The notes under the pieces: model-generated
Told to the model about the DNA's origin: nothing
Databases searched by the model: none
What the model saw: the letters and a program-made list of their open reading frames with translations, nothing else
Shown: piece after piece, positions 55,983 to 64,000 of the stretch
Numbering within the stretch: position 1 is the stretch's first letter
Layout of the letters: every line of letters starts with the position of its first letter
Assembly (NCBI RefSeq): GCF_947503705.1
Contig: NZ_CANNES010000011.1
Span: forward strand, 58,371-122,370
Length of the DNA stretch: 64,000 nucleotides
Direction: 5' to 3'
DNA from: an uncultured Tateyamaria sp.
Lineage (GTDB): Bacteria; Pseudomonadota; Alphaproteobacteria; Rhodobacterales; Rhodobacteraceae
Position numbers and translations under genes: made by a program

Positions 55983-58663
55983 TGGCGTCCGTCAACCAAC
56001 TGATCGGCGTCAGCCTCGGCTATGTTGTGTTCCTTTTTGCTGTGGCCTTTTTTGCCGAAAGGGCCGCAGTGCGCGGGCGGCGCGGCTGGCTTGGCTCACC
56101 CATGGTCTACACTCTGTCGCTGTCGATCTATTGCACCGCTTGGACGTTTTATGGTGCCGTGGGTTACGCGGCCCGCTCGGGGATGGAGTTCGTTACGATC
56201 TATCTGGGGCCGAGCCTGGTTATGATCGGCTGGTGGTGGATTTTGCGCAAGCTCGTCAGGATCGGCCGGGCCCAGCGGGCCACATCGGTTGCTGACCTCA
56301 TTTCCGCCCGCTACGGCAAATCCAATCTGTTGGCCGTTGTTGTCACCGTCATGGCGGTGATCGGCGTGACCCCATATATTGCCCTGCAATTGCAATCAGT
56401 GACCCTGTCGCTGTCGGTCTTTTCTGGCCCTGTGGGCGAAAACAGCTTTAACCAACCCGGTGCCGCATTTTGGATTGCGGTTGGTTTGGCGCTGTTCACT
56501 GTGCTCTTTGGCACCCGCAATCTCAATGCAAACGAACGACATGATGGGGTCGTCATCGCCATTGCGGTCGAGGCGGTGGTCAAGCTTGTGGCCCTGATGG
56601 CTGTTGGCATCTTCGTCGTTTGGGGTATCGCCGGGGGTATTGGCCCGATGATGGAACGGATCGACGCCTCGCCTATCGGTGAATGGAACATCGACCGCAG
56701 CCGTTGGATCGCCCTCACAGCCTTGTCGGCGGCGGCGTTTCTGTGTTTGCCCCGGATGTTTCAGGTCATGGTGGTCGAAAACCAGGACGAGCGGCACTTG
56801 CAAATCGCCAGTTGGGCCTTCCCGCTTTACCTGTTGTTGATGAGCCTGTTTGTGGTGCCCATCGCGGTCATCGGCCTTGATCTGATGCCGGCGGGCGCAA
56901 ACCCTGATCTGTTCGTGCTCACCGTACCGCTGGCCGAGGGGCGCGTGGGCCTTGCAACTCTCAGCTTTCTGGGTGGATTTTCTTCGGCCACGTCCATGGT
57001 GATCGTGGCGACCCTCGCCTTGGCGACCATGGTGTCAAATCACGTTGTGATGCCCCTGTGGCTGAGCATGCGCGAAGAGGGGGCAACCGTTTCCGGCGAT
57101 GTACGCGATGTTGTGATCCTGGCCCGACGCGCCTCGATCCTTGTGATCATTGGTCTCGGCTATCTCTATTACCGGTTTTCGGGGGGCGGCGCGGCACTGG
57201 CAGCGATCGGTCTGATCTCTTTCGTGGGGGTGGCCCAATTCCTGCCCTCTATGCTGGGCGGTATCTTTTGGCGCGGTGCCACGCGGTCCGGAGCACTGAC
57301 CGGATTGATCGTGGGCTTTGCCGTATGGGTTTATTGCTCGCTCTTGCCCAGTTTTGGGCCCGGGTCGATCTACAGCCTGTCGATGTTTGAAAACGGTCCT
57401 TGGGGGATCGCCAGCCTGCGTCCCGAAGCGCTTTTTGGTATCGCGGGCCTTGATCCGACCGTGCATGCGGTTGTGTGGTCCTTGACGCTGAACACTTTTG
57501 CCTTCCTCGTTGTATCGCTGTTGTCCTTTCCCGGCCCGCTTGAGCGGTTGCAGGGCGCGCAATTCGTCAACGTGTTTGATCATTCGACCCAGACCCGGGG
57601 CTGGGACGCGGCCTTTGCCACCTCTGAGGATCTGATGATCATGTCGCAACGCATCCTTGGCTCGGAAGAGGCCCAAAACCTCTTTCGAGCTGAGGCGCGC
57701 AGGCAAGGGGTGCGTGGACATCTGCCCGAGCCGACCCAGGCATTTCTCCAGCAATTGGAGCGGGAGCTGGCCGCCTCGGTCGGATCTGCTACGGCGCACG
57801 CGATGATCAGCCAACTGGTTGGCGGAGCGTCCGTTTCGGTCCAGGACCTTATGGCGGTGGCGGACGAATCTGCGCAAATCCTGGAATATTCCAACCGGCT
57901 TGAAGCCAAGTCCGCAGAGTTGAGCCGCACCGCTCTGAAACTGCGTGAGGCAAACGAAAAGCTTACGGCACTGTCCGTGCAAAAAGATGCCTTCCTCAGC
58001 CAGATCAGTCACGAATTACGGACGCCGATGACATCCATTCGCTCGTTCACCGAAATTCTGCGCGACACTGAAGGTTTGGGTCATGTGGAAAAAAACAAAT
58101 ACGCCACGATCATCCATGGCGAGACGATCCGTCTGACGCGGCTTCTGGATGATCTGCTGGACCTGAGCGTGCTTGAAAACGGCCAGGTCAACCTGAATGT
58201 GGAAACAGGTCGGTTAAGCGACGTGTTGGAGCAAGCCGTTGTCACCGCTCAGGCGGCTGCCACAGGTCCGGTGGCCATCAAGCGGCGGCACCTGGACGAG
58301 GCGATCCTTTTGACGACCGATCTTGACCGGCTCAGCCAGGTTTTCATCAATCTGATCACAAATGCCCAGAAATACTGTGACGCGTCCGCGCCGGAACTTA
58401 CCATTGATGTGCGCAATGTGAATGGCGCAGTCTCTGTCGTGTTTGCGGATAACGGCACGCCGATTGCGGTTCAGTCGCGGGCCGTGATCTTTGAAAAATT
58501 TGCCCGGATCGACGATAGCGAAGGGTCCGGCGCGGGCCTTGGGCTCGCAATTTGTCGCGAGATCATGACACGTTTGGGCGGCGATATTCGCTATGAGCCT
58601 GCCGCGACGGGCAACGCATTTGTCGTTGATCTGCCTGCGCCAGAGGCTCTTGCCGCACAGTAA
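55982..58663 (+). CDS. Solute:sodium symporter-histidine kinase fusion (CbrA/CrbS-like)
   Basis: 893 residues. The first ~520 form an SSS-family transporter with about 13 membrane segments (ATSVADLISARYGKS, GGFSSATSMVIVATLALATM); a soluble linker with a coiled-coil (about 600-670) leads to a HisKA domain with His677 (SQISHELRTP) and an HATPase domain (NLITNAQKYCD, VFADNGTPI, GSGAGLGLAICRE). CbrA/CrbS kinases of this build control carbon use and the acetate switch. It starts on the stop of the previous gene (1-nt overlap), downstream of the response regulator. Confidence 0.9.
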   Translation: MASVNQLIGVSLGYVVFLFAVAFFAERAAVRGRRGWLGSPMVYTLSLSIYCTAWTFYGAVGYAARSGMEFVTIYLGPSLVMIGWWWILRKLVRIGRAQRATSVADLISARYGKSNLLAVVVTVMAVIGVTPYIALQLQSVTLSLSVFSGPVGENSFNQPGAAFWIAVGLALFTVLFGTRNLNANERHDGVVIAIAVEAVVKLVALMAVGIFVVWGIAGGIGPMMERIDASPIGEWNIDRSRWIALTALSAAAFLCLPRMFQVMVVENQDERHLQIASWAFPLYLLLMSLFVVPIAVIGLDLMPAGANPDLFVLTVPLAEGRVGLATLSFLGGFSSATSMVIVATLALATMVSNHVVMPLWLSMREEGATVSGDVRDVVILARRASILVIIGLGYLYYRFSGGGAALAAIGLISFVGVAQFLPSMLGGIFWRGATRSGALTGLIVGFAVWVYCSLLPSFGPGSIYSLSMFENGPWGIASLRPEALFGIAGLDPTVHAVVWSLTLNTFAFLVVSLLSFPGPLERLQGAQFVNVFDHSTQTRGWDAAFATSEDLMIMSQRILGSEEAQNLFRAEARRQGVRGHLPEPTQAFLQQLERELAASVGSATAHAMISQLVGGASVSVQDLMAVADESAQILEYSNRLEAKSAELSRTALKLREANEKLTALSVQKDAFLSQISHELRTPMTSIRSFTEILRDTEGLGHVEKNKYATIIHGETIRLTRLLDDLLDLSVLENGQVNLNVETGRLSDVLEQAVVTAQAAATGPVAIKRRHLDEAILLTTDLDRLSQVFINLITNAQKYCDASAPELTIDVRNVNGAVSVVFADNGTPIAVQSRAVIFEKFARIDDSEGSGAGLGLAICREIMTRLGGDIRYEPAATGNAFVVDLPAPEALAAQ

Positions 58664-58755
58664 ACCGACCCAATCGGCGCAGAAATAAAGTGGTTGGTAA
58701 CCAATCGCGGCTAATCCTTGCCCAGCATCAAGGGACCAGAAGGTCATCAGAGGGT

Positions 58756-59994
58756 ATGGGCGAAACCAGGTCACAGTCAGTTCTGGGGCGCATTGCGACG
58801 GCAGGGCGCGAGGATCATCAGGCGCGCGCCATGACCTTGCAAAAGGCCATGCGCGTGACACTTGCCAAAGTGGCCGATGCCCAGATGGACCTTGCTTTGT
58901 CGGTGATTGGTGCTGTGGTTCAAAAGGTGCAGGGCGACGCGGTTGAGGCGCTCTTGGATGATGCGGCCCTGCTCTTGTTGCTGGATGGGCCAACCTCGGC
59001 GCGGGGGGCTGCGCTGATTGATCCGGTTCTGGTTGGCGGGTTGATTCAGCAACAAACGATTGGAACGGTGCGCCCCGACGCGGGAACGTCCCGCCCGATG
59101 ACGCGGACCGACGCGGCCATTTGTGCACCTGTGCTGGACGACATGTTTGCACGCGTGCATGCCATTTTGGACGCGCCGGAGGATGCTCGGCTGGTCGATG
59201 GCGTTCGCTTTGGTGCCAAGGCGGATGACGCCCGATCGCTTGCGATGATGCTGGATGCCCAGGAATACTCGGTTTTTCGCCTGACCCTTGATTTGGCGCG
59301 TGGTACGCGACAGGGGGAACTGGTGCTGATCCTGCCGAAACCTGAGCCGCGCAAAGCAATGGGTGATCCCGATAATGCACCAGCGGAGGGGGTCAAAGCC
59401 CCACCTGTAATGTCCAAGGTGGTTATGGAGCTCAACGCCGACCTCAACATGATCTTGTGCCGTCTCAACCTCTCTTTGAGGTCGCTTCAAGGATTGCAGG
59501 TAGGTGACGTTCTCAAAATTCCGGCGGGCCAATTTCCCAACGTGCAGATCAGCACTGGCACCGGCAAGATCGTGGGCAAGGGCACTGTCGGCCATGTGGA
59601 TGGGGTGCGCGCGGTCAAACCCAAACGCAAACCGCTCCATGCGACGCAGCCATTGCGTCGGGCGTCAGATCAAGAGTTGGTCGATATGCCAGATGTGGAA
59701 GAGATCGGCAGCGATCCACGCGCAACTGCGAGACGCGAAAAAGATTCGGTGCCGTCGCGCCCTGCTCCCGTGACGCAAGCCGATGGTGCGGAGGAGGCGG
59801 TGGACTTGCCAGATTTGCCGGATCTTGACGCGCTGGCCGAGGCGGTCGATGCCCCTGAAGTGCCAGAAAACTTGCCCGTGGCGGTTCCGAACATCGACAT
59901 GGAGTTGCCGCCGTTAGACGACTTGCCTGATCTAGCGGATTTACCCGATCTCGCGGACCTGCCGGACTTGGAAGAACTTTCGAAGGCGAGCTAG
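58756..59994 (+). CDS. FliM/FliN-family C-terminal (SpoA) domain protein with acidic repeat tail
   Basis: 412 residues. A FliM/FliN-like SpoA domain lies at about 228-300 (VVMELNADLNMILCRLNL, LQGLQVGDVLKIP). The N-terminal ~200 residues are helical and lack a CheY-binding FliM motif that I can recognise. The last ~60 residues are rich in Pro, Asp and Leu with LPDLAD-type repeats. No flagellar genes are nearby. ATG at 58756 follows AGAGGG closely; a GTG 66 nt upstream is the alternative. Confidence 0.75.
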   Translation: MGETRSQSVLGRIATAGREDHQARAMTLQKAMRVTLAKVADAQMDLALSVIGAVVQKVQGDAVEALLDDAALLLLLDGPTSARGAALIDPVLVGGLIQQQTIGTVRPDAGTSRPMTRTDAAICAPVLDDMFARVHAILDAPEDARLVDGVRFGAKADDARSLAMMLDAQEYSVFRLTLDLARGTRQGELVLILPKPEPRKAMGDPDNAPAEGVKAPPVMSKVVMELNADLNMILCRLNLSLRSLQGLQVGDVLKIPAGQFPNVQISTGTGKIVGKGTVGHVDGVRAVKPKRKPLHATQPLRRASDQELVDMPDVEEIGSDPRATARREKDSVPSRPAPVTQADGAEEAVDLPDLPDLDALAEAVDAPEVPENLPVAVPNIDMELPPLDDLPDLADLPDLADLPDLEELSKAS

Positions 59995-60096
59995 GTCCAT
60001 GACTGAAAGGCGGGTCTTCAAACCAGCGATTTCAAGGCGCAATTCGTGCATGGGTCAGAAAGCAGTGCCGATGCGGGCAAACGGATGCTGCGCGGT

Positions 60097-60525
60097 TCAG
60101 GCGCGCGCAGCAATCGCATCAAGGGTGGGACGCAAATTCTCAAGGTCGTACCCGCCCGCCCGGGCAGCCGCCAATATTTCATCCGTAGGAAGCTTGCCCG
60201 CCTGACCCAAGGCCCACACAACCGTGCACCGTGTGCCAGAAGCGCAATAAGCCAGCACGGGGCCTGCGCTTTCGGCGACAAATTGCGCCTGCGAGGCTGC
60301 AACCTCGGGGGTCATCGTGGTGTGGGTCAAAGGCAAGCGAATAAAGGCCAATCCTGCTGCCTTGGCGGCCGCTTCGACCGCATCGGCCTGCAAAGGCGGG
60401 GGCACTTCGATGTCGGGTCGATTGCAGATCACGGTGGTGATACCCAAACGGGCGGCTTCGGCCATGTCAGAGGGGTCAACCTGTGGGGAAACGAAATAAG
60501 TCGGGGTAATTTGACGCATATCCAT
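60097..60525 (-). CDS. TIGR01244-family (DUF442) phosphatase/sulfur-transferase-like protein
   Basis: 142 residues with the protein-tyrosine-phosphatase-like loop CASGTRC in the second half and the family opening RQITPTYFVSPQVDP. Members are annotated as sulfur transferases or beta-lactamase-hydrolase-like phosphatases; activity is unproven. ATG at 60525 or the one 6 nt later are both possible, with no clear ribosome site. Confidence 0.82.
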   Translation of the reverse strand: MDMRQITPTYFVSPQVDPSDMAEAARLGITTVICNRPDIEVPPPLQADAVEAAAKAAGLAFIRLPLTHTTMTPEVAASQAQFVAESAGPVLAYCASGTRCTVVWALGQAGKLPTDEILAAARAGGYDLENLRPTLDAIAARA

Positions 60526-60576
60526 AGGAAGCAGAGATATGCGGTGCCTGTTGCTCTGTCCAGCGGTGCGGGCGCG

Positions 60577-60819
60577 TTAGGCCAGGAAAATGCCGATGAT
60601 GACCAGCATCAAGCCAATGACGGACAAAAACAGCGCTCCCAGGTTGCGCGGCAACACCTTTTGCAGCACTGCGCGCATCTCGTCATCGGCCAGTTTGGCG
60701 CGCCGTGCGCGCCATACCACAACCACACACCACATCAGGCCAAAGAGCCCCAATAATGAAATGGCTGCACCGCCCCAGATCAGGCCGTCAAAAAGGGTGA
60801 ATGTCGATGTCGTTTCCAT
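60577..60819 (-). CDS. Small two-helix membrane protein, unknown
   Basis: 80 residues with hydrophobic segments at about 12-37 (LIWGGAAISLLGLFGLMWCVVVVW) split by a basic stretch RARRAKL from a second one at 60-79. No recognised family. It is transcribed in the same direction as the following TIGR01244-family gene, 51 nt upstream of it. Confidence 0.65.
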   Translation of the reverse strand: METTSTFTLFDGLIWGGAAISLLGLFGLMWCVVVVWRARRAKLADDEMRAVLQKVLPRNLGALFLSVIGLMLVIIGIFLA

Positions 60820-60927
60820 GGCGCCGACCTATCCCAAGCCTGCCCGCAGGGCAAGCGCGCGTGACCCCTTGCAGGGGTGCGGTGGCATCGGTATCCAACA
60901 GCCCAACCCAAGTTCCAGGAGAGCCCG

Positions 60928-61191
60928 ATGTCCGACACCGCCACCAACGCCGAAAGCTACCGCGTCACCGCTGATGAGCTGCGCCAGTTCATCGAACGGA
61001 TCGAGCGACTGGATATGGAAAAGAAGGACATTGCAGACCAACAAAAGGAAGTCATGGCCGAAGCCAAGGGACGCGGTTACGACACCAAGGTGATCCGCAA
61101 AGTCATCGCTTTGCGTAAACGTGACAAAGACGATATTGCCGAGGAAGAGGCCGTGCTGGAAATGTATAAAGAAGCGCTGGGCATGGGCTGA
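60928..61191 (+). CDS. gapR: GapR-family nucleoid protein (DUF2312)
   Basis: 87-residue coiled-coil DNA-binding protein: ADELRQFIERIERLDMEKKDIADQQKEVM and the basic segment RGYDTKVIRKVIALRKR are diagnostic of DUF2312. In Caulobacter GapR binds overtwisted AT-rich DNA ahead of replication forks. The start MSDTATNAES follows AGGAGAGCCC; a longer reading would begin before any ribosome site. Confidence 0.92.
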   Translation: MSDTATNAESYRVTADELRQFIERIERLDMEKKDIADQQKEVMAEAKGRGYDTKVIRKVIALRKRDKDDIAEEEAVLEMYKEALGMG

Positions 61192-61204
61192 GCTCCGCGC
61201 TCAG
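61188..61204. terminator. Short convergent hairpin between gapR and the HxlR gene
   Basis: CTGAGC/GCTCAG stem with a 5-nt loop overlapping both stop codons, followed by a T-rich stretch on the plus strand. It may terminate gapR. Confidence 0.5.
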
Positions 61205-61671
61205 TCTTCTTCCCAGACCGGCGTGTATTTCAGTCGGCGCAAGGGCATTTCCCCTTCGGTCAAGAGCCCCATTCGCACCGCTTGACCGCTGCGCTTGTCG
61301 GTTAGGGCCAGCGCGGATTTGCCATCCTTCAGGTGCTTGTCGCCCCATTGCATTAGCGTCAGGATCACCGGGATCAGGTCGCGCCCCTTACTCGTTAGCC
61401 GGTATTCGTACCGCGTGCGCGCCGAGCCATCGCGATAAGCTTCTTTCTTGGCAAGCCCATTGTCGACGATTGCGGCAAGCCGCCCCGAGAGTACGGATTT
61501 CGGAATGCCGATATCGGCCTGAATGTCCGAGAATCTCGAGACCCCGTAAAACATCTCGCGCAGGATCAACCAGGTCCACCTGTCCGGCAGCACGTCAAGG
61601 GCCTGCGCTGCCCCACAGTGTTCCACGGGGACGGGGCTTTTGCGGGGTATGGCGTTTTCTGAGTTTGACAA
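61201..61671 (-). CDS. HxlR-family winged-helix regulator
   Basis: 156 residues with the HxlR fold (ALDVLPDRWTWLILREMFYG, RFSDIQADIGIPKSVLSGRL, RTRYEYRLTSKGRDLIPV) and a C-terminal extension of about 40 residues. The N-terminal cysteine before AAQAL (EHCGAAQAL) is in the position used for redox or aldehyde sensing in some HxlR members. It is divergent from the GFA-family gene, a likely target. Confidence 0.87.
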   Translation of the reverse strand: MSNSENAIPRKSPVPVEHCGAAQALDVLPDRWTWLILREMFYGVSRFSDIQADIGIPKSVLSGRLAAIVDNGLAKKEAYRDGSARTRYEYRLTSKGRDLIPVILTLMQWGDKHLKDGKSALALTDKRSGQAVRMGLLTEGEMPLRRLKYTPVWEED

Positions 61672-61721
61672 ATGAACCTAGGCCGTTAATGTCATCAATG
61701 TTCCCCCATTGGTATCGCGAC

Positions 61722-62153
61722 ATGTCCGATCAGACCACCCAAAACGACCCTTTAGCAGGCGGATGTTATTGCGGCGCTGTGCGTTTTGAAGTGGTGGAGC
61801 CTGCCATTGGCCAAGGGCAATGTCATTGTCGTGCCTGCCAGCATATCGCGGGCGGCGCCCCACAGTATTTTTTGTTGGTCCCAAAAGATGGATTGCATTG
61901 GTCAGGCAAAGGCTGCGCCACTTTCAAGAAGCCTGATTTGGAAGACGCGGTCACCCGGTATTTTTGTCCCGATTGCGGCACGCACATCGCGACCCGTCGG
62001 CCGGATCAAAGCGCCTGGGTTCTCAAAGTCGGAACGCTGGATGATCCAAGCGACTTCGCGCCTCGTTTTGCAATCTGTTATGCGCAAGCGCAGCCTTTCC
62101 ACATGGTGCCGGATGGAATTCCTGTGTTTGATGATATCCCTAACCGTGCCTGA
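61722..62153 (+). CDS. GFA/CENP-V-family zinc protein
   Basis: 143 residues with the zinc-ligand pattern of the glutathione-dependent formaldehyde-activating (GFA) family: GGCYCGAVRF, QCHCRACQ and FCPDCGTHI. Members are often linked to thiol-bound aldehydes, but most have no proven activity. It is divergent from the HxlR regulator. ATG at 61722 is chosen for its position relative to the first strand; an upstream in-frame ATG exists. Confidence 0.85.
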   Translation: MSDQTTQNDPLAGGCYCGAVRFEVVEPAIGQGQCHCRACQHIAGGAPQYFLLVPKDGLHWSGKGCATFKKPDLEDAVTRYFCPDCGTHIATRRPDQSAWVLKVGTLDDPSDFAPRFAICYAQAQPFHMVPDGIPVFDDIPNRA

Positions 62154-62174
62154 GACGTGGATGCCCCTGCCGGT

Positions 62175-63050
62175 TTACGGCGCGATAAACGTCACACCCG
62201 GGATCCGAGCGACGGCCGTCATGTCTTCTTCGTAAAGGTCGGTCATGGTGTCGATCGTGTCTTCGTTCCAGCCGGGCGCGTTCAGCTCTTCTTCGATCTC
62301 GTCCTCAATGGCGAATTTGTCGAGGAAAGCGGCAATGACCCGCCGTTTCTGCATCTCGGTCATGGTGGGGTGGGATTTGAGATAGGCCCGAAACCGCTGC
62401 ATCCCGTCCTTCGTCATGATGTCGGACAACAGGTCAAACCCACCGACAATTTTCTCTCCATGCTCCAGCCCCGCCATTTCGCGAATGATCTGCGCCCAAA
62501 GCATCGGCATATCCTCAAAGCACCAAGCGGTGATGTTGACCTGCGGTGCCGCCGCGCGGATCGCGCTCAACGTATCGGACCAGCTAATTGCAAAGGGGTC
62601 TGCACCGCGCAAAAAGGCCGACATGTCATCCTGCGGGGCAGCCTCGAACAACGCTGGCAAAAAGGTGCCTGGATTGCGCAAGGCCAGAAAAAGCTCGATC
62701 TCGTCATGCGGAAAGAGCGCAGCAAGCTGCGCCATACGCTGCGGCGCACCTTCATAGATCATTCCGTTGCGCACACAGGCCCGCGGTGCACCAAAAAGAA
62801 ACATGTGTGACAAGATCATCCGGTCGGCATTTTCATCGTCCAGAATCATATCCAGCAACACATCACGTGCATCCGGGGCAGGGGCGTTGTCTTGCATGGC
62901 GGCCAAAGTTTCGCGCAGCAAGGTTCGATATTTACTGGGCCCGGGCACGGCAATCCCGCGCTTGGAAAAGTCTTCCTTGTTGCGCAGCAAACACCTAACC
63001 AGCCGCTCTTCTTCGGTGAAATGTGCGCCTGCGTGAAGAACAAGTTGCAT
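62175..63050 (-). CDS. Sulfotransferase-like hypothetical protein
   Basis: 291 residues. The N-terminus QLVLHAGAHFTEEERLVRCL and the block ELFLALRNPGTFLPALF resemble degenerate sulfotransferase-fold proteins of Rhodobacterales, but the phosphosulfate-binding loop (KTGTTSL-like) is absent. The C-terminal third is acidic and helical. Function unknown. MQLVLHAGA is used as the start because the predicted first strand begins there. Confidence 0.65.
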   Translation of the reverse strand: MQLVLHAGAHFTEEERLVRCLLRNKEDFSKRGIAVPGPSKYRTLLRETLAAMQDNAPAPDARDVLLDMILDDENADRMILSHMFLFGAPRACVRNGMIYEGAPQRMAQLAALFPHDEIELFLALRNPGTFLPALFEAAPQDDMSAFLRGADPFAISWSDTLSAIRAAAPQVNITAWCFEDMPMLWAQIIREMAGLEHGEKIVGGFDLLSDIMTKDGMQRFRAYLKSHPTMTEMQKRRVIAAFLDKFAIEDEIEEELNAPGWNEDTIDTMTDLYEEDMTAVARIPGVTFIAP

Positions 63051-63183
63051 CGGTGATCCGTGACCTGCGGTTGGTTTTGCGTTGTTGCGAGGTATATCGA
63101 AGTTTTCGCCGGATAAAACTACCCTGCTGGATGCAAAAACAGTCTTGCACGTAGGCGCGAAGGGCATTACGAGGCCTGCCAGT

Positions 63184-63259
63184 GCCCCTATAGCTCAGCT
63201 GGTAGAGCAACTGATTTGTAATCAGTAGGTCCGCGGTTCGAGTCCGTGTGGGGGCACCA
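63184..63259 (+). tRNA. tRNA-Thr (anticodon TGT), CCA encoded
   Basis: Full cloverleaf read by eye: 7-bp acceptor stem (GCCCCTA with TGGGGGC, including T-G pairing), D-arm with AGCTCAGCTGGTAGAGC, anticodon stem CTGAT/ATCAG around loop TTTGTAA (anticodon TGT), T-arm with GGTTCGAGTCC, discriminator A and encoded CCA. The 3' end serves as a likely attachment site for the integrase gene downstream. Confidence 0.95.
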
Positions 63260-63419
63260 TCATTCTTTTTCATAGACAACCAGATCGCATCCAAATACCT
63301 TTGATTTATAGTTATTTTTTGTTTCGATCTAACCATACCGCATCACATCACCTCACTGTTTTTCCTAATGCTGAGGTGGCCCAAAGGGTGGGCTAAAGGT
63401 AGGTGCTGAAAGGTGGGCT

Positions 63420-63917
63420 ATGACACTTTTGAACGCGTTAACCCAACTCAAGGTGAAAAACCTTGGCCCCGGCAAGCACTTTGACGGCCAAGGTTTGATG
63501 CTGGTGAAGAGCCGGAAAGAGACTGGGAAGTGGATGTTGCGCCTGACTGTTGCGGGAAAGCGGCGGGAAATGGGTCTGGGTCGTTGGCCCGATGTACCAC
63601 TTTCCGAAGCGCGGGAACGCGCATCTGATGCGCGTCGGAAATTACGCGATGGGATTGATCCGATACAGGCGCGGCAGGTTACGATGCGCCGGGAGCAACG
63701 GCTGACGGTAGCCGACGCGATTGAGCAGTGCTTTGTCGCACGCCAGGCCGAGCTCAAGAATGACGGGCAAGCGGGCCGGTGGCTCTCTCCCCTTTCGGTG
63801 CATGTCATTCCGAAAATTGGAACGATGGCGGTCGAGGACGTTGATCAGCATGTACTTAAGAAGACGCTCGACCCGATCTGGCATGAAAAAGCCGATACCG
63901 CACGAAAGGCGATGTGA
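63420..63917 (+). pseudogene. P4-type tyrosine integrase, truncated by insertion
   Basis: The first 165 residues are the N-terminal DUF4102 DNA-binding domain (GKHFDGQGLMLVKS, KWMLRLTVAGKRREMGLGRW, SEARERASDAR) and the start of the core-binding domain (TVADAIEQCFVARQ). The catalytic domain with R..H..R..Y is missing: the reading stops at 63915-63917, exactly where a TGAACCGC-type IS end begins, so the stop codon comes from the inserted element. It lies 160 nt downstream of tRNA-Thr in the same orientation, the usual place for a genomic-island integrase. Confidence 0.82.
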
Positions 63918-64000
63918 ACCGCTCCGGGTTTACCGGAGACCTATAGCTTCATTTCACGCGACCATATCGAGCACGTCGCGCTGTGCATAGAAGTTCTGTT
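63915..64000 (-). mobile_element. Right end of an IS3-family-like insertion sequence (partial)
   Basis: Starts with TGAACCGCTCCGGG, followed by a CTCCGG/CCGGAG hairpin, resembling terminal repeats of IS3-family elements (TG...CA ends). A coding tail on the minus strand ends about 40 bp from the tip, as OrfB does in these elements. The other end lies outside the window. Confidence 0.6.
63954..64000 (-). CDS. Transposase C-terminal fragment (partial)
   Basis: Only the last ~14 codons are visible, reading QNFYAQRDVLDMVA and a TGA stop. QNFYAQ-type endings occur in IS3-family OrfB transposases, which place their stop just inside the terminal repeat. The rest lies to the right of the window, so the family call is tentative. 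Confidence 0.5.
   Translation of the reverse strand, partial: QNFYAQRDVLDMVA

Noticed and set aside
1..64000. CRISPR arrays, prophage structural genes, toxin-antitoxin pairs or defence systems
   Set aside because: No regularly spaced repeats and no recognisable phage, toxin or defence proteins were seen; only the right-end island boundary is mobile DNA.

Overview
The window reads as chromosomal DNA of an alphaproteobacterium of the Rhodobacterales (Roseobacter group). This is inferred from GC-rich coding on both strands, a NasT/NasS-controlled nitrate operon, a GapR (DUF2312) protein, an NDUFA12-type complex I accessory subunit beside a DUF2155 gene, and a transporter-fused histidine kinase next to a ScfR-like regulator. 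No database search was run; all family names come from reading motifs.

Region 1 (1-11344, minus strand) is an assimilatory nitrate/nitrite module. In transcription order it holds nasT-nasS, an RNA leader, then nrtA-nrtB-nrtC/D fusion-nirB-nirD-nasA, with nasA running off the left edge. The leader contains two small hexaloop-type hairpins followed by a strong intrinsic terminator, the arrangement expected for ANTAR antitermination by NasT. Region 2 (11647-16058, plus) has an exported six-haem cytochrome with a P460-like front end and a COQ8-type UbiB kinase-like protein.

Region 3 (16055-29035) is an inositol catabolism and uptake locus: iolG-iolJ-iolB-iolC-iolD leftward, then rightward an oxidoreductase, an IolE/IolI-type TIM barrel, another oxidoreductase, a convergent LacI regulator, and a sugar ABC transporter. 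Two near-identical palindromes, one before iolD and one between lacI and the transporter, look like the LacI operators. Region 4 (29086-37150) holds a PhyH-type dioxygenase, kynA-kynU (tryptophan to anthranilate, without the formamidase) and a complete five-gene LIV-type transporter.

Region 5 (37205-40428) is the zinc uptake system znuB-znuC-zur divergent from znuA, with two 13-bp Zur-box palindromes between them. Region 6 (40432-48183) is mostly housekeeping: a photolyase-like FAD protein with altered domain order, clpP-clpX, a RidA-family protein, NDUFA12, MlaD-like, DUF2155, aat, and accC/accB. Region 7 (48390-53682, minus) is a second LIV-type transporter with a Tat-exported binding protein.

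Region 8 (53914-63050) carries a ScfR-like regulator, a single-domain response regulator, a small membrane protein, an SSS-transporter/histidine-kinase fusion, a FliM/FliN-like protein with an acidic repeat tail, and several small genes. The right end (63184-64000) is a genomic-island boundary: tRNA-Thr(TGT), then the start of a P4-type integrase gene interrupted by what looks like the end of an IS3-family element with its transposase on the minus strand.
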